Source of the DNA: JAJRPT01 sp965661945
GTDB lineage: Bacteria; Bacteroidota; Ignavibacteria; Kapaibacteriales; UBA2268
Assembly: GCA_965661945.1 (NCBI GenBank)
Contig: CBFIFP010000004.1
Span: 1 to 64,000 of the forward strand
DNA length: 64,000 nucleotides
Direction of reading: 5' to 3'
Each line of letters begins with the position of its first letter. Positions within the stretch are counted from its first letter, which is position 1. The notes beneath the pieces were generated by a model. That model made no database searches. It was given only the letters and a program-made list of their open reading frames with translations, and was not told the origin of the DNA. Below are positions 18,823 to 24,604 of this stretch, in pieces. The position numbers and the translations under genes are program-made.

Positions 18823-18941
18823 TCCCCTAAAATTATTAATTAGTCCATTTGCATATATGAATTTTGCGATATTAAGTTTCAATTCGATTCTAAAAAGACA
18901 TTGACCTTCAAAAATAAACTTAATATTCAATTTTATATCTA

Positions 18942-18949
18942 CAAAATTA
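18942..18949 (-). promoter_or_regulatory. -7 promoter element of the M16 operon
   Basis: On the minus strand the sequence reads TAATTTTG, matching the Bacteroidota -7 consensus TAnnTTTG. Transcription from here would give a leader of about 110 bases before the 18822 start, which supports the choice of that start over the one at 18930. Confidence 0.4.
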
Positions 18950-19050
18950 AGAAGAAAAAATGAGAATTAAGAAAAAACCCATAAACCTGTAGGGAACGGT
19001 TTCAAACCGTTCCAAACATCATCAAGCGAAGCCGAAATGAACTTACACCC

Positions 19051-19116
19051 GTCATTCTGAGGCGCAGCCGAAGAATCCAGTAAAACAAACCCGAATTTGC
19101 GTCAGCAAATTCTCCA
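19051..19116. repeat. dispersed 'gaatccag' repeat with palindrome, copy A
   Basis: Starts gtcattctgaggcgcag, continues agaatccagtaaaac and ends with the perfect hairpin GAATTTGC-gtca-GCAAATTC (19093-19112). Positions 19066-19116 are identical to 19218-19268. The 578-base gap 18823-19400 contains this element, the next copy and flanking look-alike sequence, but no gene. Confidence 0.85.
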
Positions 19117-19179
19117 TAAAAAACTTCAGCGAAGTTCAACATTAATAGCACACAAAACCTCACAATTCACCACCTCCCC

Positions 19180-19268
19180 GTCATTCTGAACGACCTGTAT
19201 TGAGCGGAGCCGAAATAAGCCGAAGAATCCAGTAAAACAAACCCGAATTTGCGTCAGCAAATTCTCCA
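19180..19268. repeat. dispersed 'gaatccag' repeat with palindrome, copy B
   Basis: A longer version of copy A with an insert (acctgtattgagcggagccg) between the gtcattctga head and the agaatccag tail. The last 51 bases match copy A exactly, including the GAATTTGC/GCAAATTC hairpin. Similarity continues downstream (aaagttcaacatcaatagc), so the unit repeats nearly in tandem. Confidence 0.85.
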
Positions 19269-19400
19269 AAAATAAGAACTCCAGCAAAGTTCAACATCAA
19301 TAGCAAACAAAAACCATCCAAATCTGCAAAAACAAATTAACATCAAATTTTAAAATAAAAAAATATTTAAAACGTAAATAAAATAAAAATTGGAATAAAA

Positions 19401-19628
19401 ATGGAAATGAAAAATATAAACTTAGAGCAAAAGAAAATCAACATAATAGAAAACATATTAAAGATTGACAATTCTGAATTAATAAACGAATTACAGTTCA
19501 TGTTGAATAATACTTCAAAGCAATTCACAATAGAAGAATACAAAAATGAAATATTAGAAGCAGAGGACGACATAAAAAACAACAGACTAATATCAAATGA
19601 AGATTTAAAAGTGAAATTAGGATTATGA
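19401..19628 (+). CDS. antitoxin of a ParE-type toxin-antitoxin module
   Basis: A 75-residue acidic helical protein typical of Bacteroidota antitoxins paired with ParE/RelE toxins: an N-terminal helical part (IENILKIDNSELINELQFML), a Thr-Ile-Glu-Glu-Tyr turn, and a C-terminal NNRLISNEDLK motif that usually wraps the toxin. Its stop codon overlaps the ATG of the following toxin gene (ATGA), the normal arrangement of such modules. The toxin reading frame carries a nonsense codon, so the antitoxin may now be an orphan. Confidence 0.8.
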   Translation: MEMKNINLEQKKINIIENILKIDNSELINELQFMLNNTSKQFTIEEYKNEILEAEDDIKNNRLISNEDLKVKLGL

Positions 19629-19927
19629 AATTAAACATTTTTTGGACTAAGAAAGCAGAAAATGATATTTCATCAATAATACTTTATTATAATAGTTTAG
19701 AAATGTATTCCATTGCAAAAAACATTTCAAAAAATATTTTTAAAACCCTATAAGTAATTTCAGAATATCCAAACTTAGGAAAAATAGATAAAATATTAGG
19801 CAAGGATTATAAATATACTTTATCATCTGGAATTTATAAAATCGTATATAAAGTAAATAAAAACAATTTAATTATTTTAAAAATATTTGATGCAAGAAGA
19901 AATCCAAATCAAATTTTAGAAGATTAA
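19625..19927 (+). pseudogene. ParE/RelE-type toxin gene with an in-frame stop codon
   Basis: Reading from the ATG that overlaps the antitoxin stop gives MKLNIFWTKKAEND, typical of ParE toxins. After 42 codons there is a TAA at 19751-19753. Reading through, the same frame continues VISEYPNLGKIDKI, then SSGIYKIVYKV and LIILKIFDARRNP, and ends at 19925-19927. All family features past the stop are intact. One base change (for example AAA to TAA) would explain the stop, so the loss of function is either recent or a sequencing or consensus error. Confidence 0.85.
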
Positions 19928-19948
19928 TATTATTAGAATCACCCACCC

Positions 19949-19988
19949 GTCATTCTGAGGCGACCTGTATTGAGCCGGAGTCGAAATT
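19949..19988. repeat. partial 'gtcattctga' dispersed repeat
   Basis: Begins gtcattctgagg and continues cgacctgtattgagccgg, like the head of copy B at 19180, but lacks the gaatccag tail and palindrome. It separates the toxin pseudogene from the recombinase gene. Confidence 0.7.
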
Positions 19989-20023
19989 AACAAAATGAAC
20001 TTTAAATAAAATAATAATAAAAA

Positions 20024-20848
20024 TCATATATCATCAAATGGATTTTTAATTTGAGATAATTTAATGGAAGAAATATGAGTATAAATTTGTGTCGTTCGAA
20101 TGTCTTTATGTCCTAATAATTCTTTGATAATACTTATATTAATTCCTTGTTCTACAAGATGTGTAGCAAAACTATGCCTCAAAGAATGAACAGTTATATT
20201 TTTATTAATTCCACATAATTTCAATGCTTTTTTTAAAACAATTTGAATATTTCTAGGTGAATATTGATTACTATTCTTACCTTGAAATAAATAATCCTTA
20301 GGTTTATACTCTTTATAATAATTTCTTAACATACATAACATTTTAGAAGATACAGGAATATACCTATCTTTTTTACCTTTTGCTCCTCTAATTTTAATCA
20401 TCAATCTGCCTGAATCTATATCAGAAATTTTAATATTAATACATTCGCTAATTCTCAAACCACAAGAATATATTATAGAAATTGCAGTTTTATGTTTTAT
20501 ATTTGAAATTGAATTAACTACTTGTTTGATTTCATCAATACTCATTACATTAGGTAGTTTCTTTTTGCGTTTTATATTTCTAAGTAAATTATTTTTTATT
20601 TTTTTACCTAATATTAATTCAGAATACAGACAAACTGCCGTGATAGAATTTTTAATATAACTATAAGACTTTTGCTTATTTGTTGAAAATTCAACATACT
20701 CAATAAGTAACTGTTTACTTAATAACATGTTACCTTTATTCCATCTATTAAATTGGATTACTGAATTAGTATAACTTTTTATAGTAGATTCGCTATAATT
20801 ACGAATTTCAAGTTCTTTACGAAATAAATTTAATTCTCCATCGCTCAT
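20024..20848 (-). CDS. tyrosine recombinase/integrase
   Basis: A 274-residue tyrosine recombinase with an N-terminal SAM-like DNA-binding domain (about 1-85) and a C-terminal catalytic domain. All catalytic residues are visible: Arg132 (CGLRISE), a Lys in GKKDRYIP (157-160), His221 and Arg224 (HSLRHSFATHL), His247 (LLGHKD) and the nucleophile Tyr256 (TQIYTH). It differs from the housekeeping XerD-like protein encoded at 29412-30317. It lacks the insert that marks integron integrases. It is divergent from the graspetide-like operon and sits inside a repeat-rich accessory region, which suggests it moved or moves this island. Confidence 0.92.
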   Translation of the reverse strand: MSDGELNLFRKELEIRNYSESTIKSYTNSVIQFNRWNKGNMLLSKQLLIEYVEFSTNKQKSYSYIKNSITAVCLYSELILGKKIKNNLLRNIKRKKKLPNVMSIDEIKQVVNSISNIKHKTAISIIYSCGLRISECINIKISDIDSGRLMIKIRGAKGKKDRYIPVSSKMLCMLRNYYKEYKPKDYLFQGKNSNQYSPRNIQIVLKKALKLCGINKNITVHSLRHSFATHLVEQGINISIIKELLGHKDIRTTQIYTHISSIKLSQIKNPFDDI

Positions 20849-20872
20849 TTATAATACTCCATTTTTTTACTG

Positions 20873-20888
20873 GTTATACGAAGTTAAC
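20873..20888. other. candidate recombinase recognition site
   Basis: GTTATACGAAGTTAAC lies 25 bases upstream of the recombinase start. Its outer four bases form an inverted pair (GTTA/TAAC), and the stretch TATACGAAGTTA resembles half-sites recognised by tyrosine recombinases. No second copy was spotted elsewhere in the window, so this is a suggestion only. Confidence 0.25.
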
Positions 20889-20922
20889 GACTATATTATT
20901 ATTTTATTTTTTTAAGTTTGAA

Positions 20923-20930
20923 GAAATAAA
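20923..20930 (+). promoter_or_regulatory. -7 promoter element of the graspetide-like operon
   Basis: TAAGTTTG matches TAnnTTTG exactly. It would start a leader of roughly 105 bases ending at the precursor ATG. The leader contains a piece of the dispersed repeat (aggtcggaataagccgaag, about 20981-20999) and can form a hairpin AGGTC/GACCT at 20981-21004, so the leader could have a regulatory role. Confidence 0.45.
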
Positions 20931-21042
20931 ATATTTATTTCGTGAAATAACAAGTTTTGGGAAATTACTGAAACCCATAGAGGTCGGAATAAGCCGAAGA
21001 GACCTTAAAACTGGAGTAGGCATAATTAAATCAGGATTTTTT

Positions 21043-21255
21043 ATGGTACTAACAGAAGAATTAATCGAAAAATCAGTTGAAATCGAATTTATAAATTCTA
21101 TTTCAAACAGTCACTTGGGTACATATGACACCTTGACTGAAATAAGAGAATGGGAAACTCCTATTGCATCTACTTCGCCACCAACAACTTGGAGTGCAAC
21201 AACAAAAAGTGGTAATGATAGTGACAAAGATGATAAAGGCAATAGAAAAGATTAG
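21043..21255 (+). CDS. putative graspetide-type RiPP precursor peptide
   Basis: A 70-residue peptide with no similarity that I recognise, read as a precursor from its composition and context. Residues 1-40 are an acidic helical leader. Residues 42-57 are dense in hydroxyl residues (Thr44, 48, 49, 53, 54; Ser43, 45, 51, 56). Residues 58-70 are rich in Asp (59, 61, 63, 64, 70) with Lys62, 65 and 69. Thr/Ser donors followed by acidic acceptors are what ATP-grasp macrocyclases use to make omega-ester or omega-amide rings. The start has AGGA six bases upstream. The microviridin leader box PFFARFL and core TxKYPSD are absent, so this would be a different class. Confidence 0.7.
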   Translation: MVLTEELIEKSVEIEFINSISNSHLGTYDTLTEIREWETPIASTSPPTTWSATTKSGNDSDKDDKGNRKD

Positions 21256-21266
21256 TTTCCAGATTA

Positions 21267-21294
21267 AAGAGGCTGTCTGGAAAGACGGTCTCTT
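21267..21294 (+). terminator. hairpin between precursor and ligase, likely attenuator or mRNA-stability element
   Basis: A 12-base-pair stem with a GGAA tetraloop: 21267-21278 pairs with 21283-21294 at every position, ten Watson-Crick pairs and two G-U pairs in RNA. There is no T-run after it, so full termination is doubtful. In RiPP operons such a hairpin after the precursor gene raises precursor over enzyme output by partial termination or by protecting the 3' end. Confidence 0.7.
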
Positions 21295-21314
21295 ACTAAT
21301 AAATCATATGTACA

Positions 21315-22286
21315 ATGAGAAAAATATTAATAATAAGCAATACTATTGATTACCATGCCGATGCAATAATCAAAGAATTGCGAAAGTTAAATGAAGTAGA
21401 TTATTTTCGATTAAATACAGATAGAGTTCATAAAGATTACGACCTATCAATATTTCCTAATAATAACTCATTTAAAATCTATAATAAAACAAACGAGAAA
21501 TATATAGAAAGTGAAGAATTAACAACTGTTTGGTGGAGAAGACCAGAAGATTTGAATTTTGAATATCATATGATACCAAAATATGTACAGAAGTTCGTAG
21601 ATACAGAATATTATCTTGCTTTTCAAGGACTAATATCTTGTATTGAAAATAGCGATATTCATATTGTATCTCACCCGTTAAATTTAAAAAAAGCAGCTTG
21701 TAAAATCAGACAACAAATAACTGCAAAAAGGCTAGGTTTTAAACTACCTAAACAACTTATTTCAAATTCATTTAACACTTTGGCTAAACAAGAATATATA
21801 AAAAATTGCATTATAAAGCCAATTGATAGTGTAAATGAAATTAAAGATAAAGATGGCATTGAATATATTTTACACGCAAATTTATTAACGAAAAAATTAT
21901 TTAATAAACTTAAAAACAACGAAATTGAATTACAAATACAATACACTCAAGAAAGAATAAAACACGATTTTGAAATAAGAGTTACTTGTTTTAACGGAAT
22001 TGTTTACCCATATAAAATAACAGGCGATTATTTTATTGACTGGAGAAGAGTTGAACCTGATAAACTTAAACTTGAATATTATGATAACTTTCCTTTAAAT
22101 AATTTGTGTTTGAAGTATTTGGATGAAATGGGATTGAAATTCGGTGCTTTTGATTTTATAGAAAATGAAAAGGGTATCTTTTTTTTAGAGTGCAATCCGA
22201 ATGGGCAATTTCTATTTTTAGACATTCAAAATAAAAGGGGAATTGCTACAAACTTTGCGTATTATTTGGCTTATGGAAATAAATAA
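21315..22286 (+). CDS. ATP-grasp peptide macrocyclase, MvdC/MvdD-like
   Basis: A 323-residue ATP-grasp ligase of the family that cross-links graspetides such as microviridin. The N-terminal Rossmann-like part has ILIISNTIDYHAD and the subgroup's TVWWRRPEDL (71-80). The ATP-grasp core shows IIKPID (166-171), the DFEIRVT strand (218-224), the metal- and phosphate-binding LKFGAFDFIE (274-283) and FFLECNPNGQFLFLD (289-303), where Asp280, Glu292 and Asn294 should bind Mg-ATP. It would activate Asp/Glu side chains of the precursor as acyl phosphates for attack by Thr/Ser or Lys. The acetyltransferase gene overlaps its 3' end by 14 bases. Confidence 0.85.
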   Translation: MRKILIISNTIDYHADAIIKELRKLNEVDYFRLNTDRVHKDYDLSIFPNNNSFKIYNKTNEKYIESEELTTVWWRRPEDLNFEYHMIPKYVQKFVDTEYYLAFQGLISCIENSDIHIVSHPLNLKKAACKIRQQITAKRLGFKLPKQLISNSFNTLAKQEYIKNCIIKPIDSVNEIKDKDGIEYILHANLLTKKLFNKLKNNEIELQIQYTQERIKHDFEIRVTCFNGIVYPYKITGDYFIDWRRVEPDKLKLEYYDNFPLNNLCLKYLDEMGLKFGAFDFIENEKGIFFLECNPNGQFLFLDIQNKRGIATNFAYYLAYGNK

Positions 22287-22755
22287 TATTAGACAATTAA
22301 CTGAAAATGATGTGCCTGAAATTTTGAAAGGTATGTCTAGTTGGTATTTACGCTATGATACAAATAAAAGCGATAGTGCAGAAAAATTTATTTATAATTT
22401 AAGATTAGATTTGATAGATAATCTTAAAACAAGAAAAGAATATTATTTAATTCTAAGGAATGACAAACCAACTGTTTTGGCAAGAGTAGTTAAAATCAAT
22501 AAAAACACTTTTGAATTATCTGGTGGTCTAGTTGATTTGTCTTATAAAGGTAGACCTGTTTTGAGCAAATCTATATCAATGGTTGAAGATTATATATTGA
22601 ATCAATTTTCAATAAATAAAAATTTTATAATTTCTGTACTAAAGAAACACTATAATTTTAAACCTTTGACATATATATATTTTAAATGTGGTTATAAAAT
22701 TTATAAAGAGGATTCTGAAAAAATCTACCTGAAAAAGAAAATAAAAAGACTATAA
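22273..22755 (+). CDS. GNAT-like acetyltransferase of the RiPP locus
   Basis: A 160-residue protein overlapping the end of the ATP-grasp gene, hence translationally coupled. It has a divergent GNAT pattern: an opening beta-strand/helix (NIRQLTENDVPEILKGM), a strand with FELSGGLVDLSYKGRP, and an acetyl-CoA loop replaced by KGRPVLSKSI. The start at 22273 is preferred; an earlier in-frame start at 22243 would lie deep inside the ligase gene. Microviridin loci use the GNAT protein MvdB to acetylate the peptide N-terminus, so the same role is inferred here, with reserve because the core motif is degenerate. Confidence 0.65.
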   Translation: MEINNIRQLTENDVPEILKGMSSWYLRYDTNKSDSAEKFIYNLRLDLIDNLKTRKEYYLILRNDKPTVLARVVKINKNTFELSGGLVDLSYKGRPVLSKSISMVEDYILNQFSINKNFIISVLKKHYNFKPLTYIYFKCGYKIYKEDSEKIYLKKKIKRL

Positions 22756-22993
22756 AACAGTATATAATAAATAGCAGTTTAAGTTCTTAACTTAAAGTTA
22801 GTTTTGTAATTTTATTGTCAGGAATAAATTGAACAGTAAATACATAAAATCAGCTACTTTTCATATACTTACTGTTAAATGGTATAATTACTCATTCCAA
22901 CTATATATAAAACACTCCCGATAAACTATATTTTATTTCATTTCTTTTTTATTTTTTGGTCTAAAAAATTATTCATAAATTAAATAAAAACTA

Positions 22994-23001
22994 TAAATTT
23001 G
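22994..23001 (+). promoter_or_regulatory. -7-like element without a clear gene
   Basis: TAAATTTG is a perfect Bacteroidota -7 match and is followed by AAGGA at 23031 and an ATG at 23048. The frame from there is only 40 codons and runs antisense into the orphan antitoxin gene, so a truncated gene or a regulatory transcript is possible. The gap 22756-23090 otherwise holds nothing recognisable. Confidence 0.3.
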
Positions 23002-23090
23002 CATAATTCATTTTTTTAAATTAATTAATTAAGGAAAAATTTTGTAAATGTTTTTTCGATGTGCATTATCGGGAAGATTTTCTAGAAATG

Positions 23091-23315
23091 TTAGTAGTGA
23101 GCTATCCTATTATTGTATTTATCACTATCCAAATACTCCAAAACTTCTTCATTTAATACAAATTCATTAGTTTTAATTTCATCCATAAGCATACCCAAAG
23201 AAATATCTTCTAAATCTTCATCACTTAAGTTTTTAACCGAAGCTCCTAATTTTAAAGCAAATTCTTTAATTAATTGATTATTTTTAGTATCAGATTTTAT
23301 CAACAAACTTTCCAT
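23091..23315 (-). CDS. small acidic antitoxin-like protein, orphan
   Basis: A 74-residue acidic protein (MESLLIKSDTKNNQLIKEFALKLGASV..., then DISLGMLMDEI) of a type common in Bacteroidota as the antitoxin of a type II pair, with an N-terminal beta-strand followed by helices. No toxin follows on the minus strand. Downstream (about 23040-23095) another minus-strand frame reads LLTFLENLPDNAHRK before a stop, which could be a remnant. The gene is read as an orphan or decayed module inside the accessory region. Confidence 0.6.
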   Translation of the reverse strand: MESLLIKSDTKNNQLIKEFALKLGASVKNLSDEDLEDISLGMLMDEIKTNEFVLNEEVLEYLDSDKYNNRIAHY

Positions 23316-23436
23316 TTCCCACCATTTTTTGATTTATTAACGAATTTATTTTTAAAATATTATATTCAATTACCAATGAGCAAAAATTAAAATAAAAAAA
23401 TTCCAATTTCGTTTCTAACTTAAAATATAAAACATT

Positions 23437-23583
23437 ATGGAAAAAATAATAAAATTAAAAATACAAAAGCTACCCGAAGGAGTATTTTTGGCAACATCTG
23501 AAGATATTCAAGGACTTGTAGCTCAAGCAAGTACTTTGCAAGAAACTATTGAAATAGCACAAGACCTTGCAAAAATTTTTTAG
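23437..23583 (+). CDS. HicB-like (DUF1902-type) small protein
   Basis: A 48-residue protein beginning MEKIIKLKIQKLPEGVFLAT, with SEDIQGLVAQASTLQETIEI, the pattern of small HicB-like antitoxin domains (partial RNase H-like fold). It is shorter than the usual 65-75 residues because it stops right after the helix. No HicA partner follows it directly. The intact hicBA pair begins about 380 bases further on, beyond one 164-bp repeat. Confidence 0.65.
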   Translation: MEKIIKLKIQKLPEGVFLATSEDIQGLVAQASTLQETIEIAQDLAKIF

Positions 23584-23696
23584 AACTAAAAAATTAAATT
23601 TAGAAATACAAAAATAGAATAGAAAGTAGGTAGTATTAATTTAAAACAAAATAAATAAAATATAAACACCCTAAATTCGCAAAAAATACATTTAAA

Positions 23697-23860
23697 AAAC
23701 TAGTTCTTACACATACAAAAATCAACAAGTCCTCACCTTTTGGGGAGGATTTAGGTGGGGTTCTTTGCACACAATATTAGCCATTTTTTATAATTGCTTA
23801 CAATACTAATAGTTATAAAATCAGAAAAAAACAAAAAACGCATTTTTCTGCAAAAATTAA
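23697..23860. repeat. 164-bp direct repeat, left copy
   Basis: From aaactagttcttacac to ctgcaaaaattaa. It matches 24441-24604 at 160 of 164 positions. Weaker similarity extends left to 23662 (ataaacaccctaaatt is shared). It contains a hairpin around cctcacctttt-ggggagg. Together with the right copy it encloses hicBA. The gap 23584-23958 holds only this repeat and AT-rich DNA. Confidence 0.92.
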
Positions 23861-23958
23861 AAATTATTTTGTTAAAATTTCGGTCTTTCCCTTACCGAAA
23901 AAAACCTTTCTAAAATAAATCTTATAATTATTCGTTGATAACTAAAATTAGAGATACA

Positions 23959-24177
23959 ATGAAATTAAATTATATAATAGAAAAAGACAGTAATGGATTT
24001 TATGGCTATTGTCCTGAATTACAGGGTTGCCATACTCAAGGTGAAAGTTACGAAGATACAAAGGCAAACCTCTTAGAGGCAATTGAACTCTATGTATCAA
24101 CCCTATCAGAAGAGGAAATTGAATTAATTAAATCTAAGCAATATTTTATTGAAAGTATAGATTTGAGTTATGCCTAA
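23959..24177 (+). CDS. hicB: HicB-family antitoxin
   Basis: A 72-residue HicB antitoxin: MKLNYIIEKDSNGFYGYCPELQGCHTQG-type start (the conserved GYCPELQGCHTQGES block), followed by the helix TKANLLEAIELYVSTL. HicB neutralises HicA. This short form lacks a separate C-terminal DNA-binding domain. ATG at 23959 is used; a TTG at 23935 is less likely. The gene precedes and overlaps hicA by 8 bases, in the order hicB-hicA. Confidence 0.92.
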   Translation: MKLNYIIEKDSNGFYGYCPELQGCHTQGESYEDTKANLLEAIELYVSTLSEEEIELIKSKQYFIESIDLSYA

Positions 24178-24364
24178 GTTACCAATTATGACTGCAAAAG
24201 AAGCTGAGAAATTATTATTTGCAGTTGGATTTGAACTTATTAGAACAAAAGGTAGTCATAGAATTTATAAAAAAGAAAATATAAGAATAGTCATCCCATT
24301 TCATGGTAAAAAATCATTACATCCTAAAATTGTAAAAGAAGTTATAGAGAAAACAGAGATTTGA
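24170..24364 (+). CDS. hicA: HicA-family mRNA interferase toxin
   Basis: A 64-residue HicA toxin with a dsRBD-like fold. The family motifs are intact: KEAEKLLFAVGFELIRTKGSHRIYK, in which the His of GSHRIY is the catalytic residue, and IPFHGKKSLHPKIVKEV. It degrades mRNA when not bound by HicB. The gene overlaps hicB and ends 76 bases before the right-hand 164-bp repeat. Confidence 0.93.
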   Translation: MPKLPIMTAKEAEKLLFAVGFELIRTKGSHRIYKKENIRIVIPFHGKKSLHPKIVKEVIEKTEI

Positions 24365-24440
24365 CTATTGCTAATTTTTAAAAACAAAATACTTGATAAA
24401 AAAAATAAACACCCTAAATTTACATAATTTAAAATTAAAA

Positions 24441-24604
24441 AAACTAGTTCTTACACATACAAAAATCAACAAGTCCTCACCTTTAGGGGAGGATTTAGGT
24501 GGGGTTCTTTGCACACAATATTAGCCATTTTTTATAATTGTTTACAATACTAAAAGTTATAAAATCAGAAAAAAACAAAAAACGCATTTTACTGCAAAAA
24601 TTAA
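24441..24604. repeat. 164-bp direct repeat, right copy
   Basis: Matches 23697-23860 with four mismatches and no gaps. Its last bases (ttaa at 24601-24604) include the stop codon of kdsA, which reads in from the right on the minus strand. Beyond that base the two copies diverge, so the repeat boundary coincides with the kdsA 3' end. A 19-base piece of the same element occurs inverted at 48861-48879. Confidence 0.92.

Noticed and set aside
21164..21349. A second frame overlapping the precursor and the hairpin
   Set aside because: It reads through the hairpin and into the ligase in the wrong frame, and the precursor frame has the better ribosome binding site and composition.
20024..22755. Integron with the recombinase as IntI and the RiPP genes as cassettes
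   Set aside because: The recombinase lacks the integron-specific insert between the second and third conserved patches, and no series of attC-like sites separates the genes.
23048..23170. A 40-codon plus-strand gene with good promoter-like and AAGGA signals
   Set aside because: It is antisense to an intact antitoxin gene and its peptide shows no recognisable pattern. It is kept only as a note in a finding.
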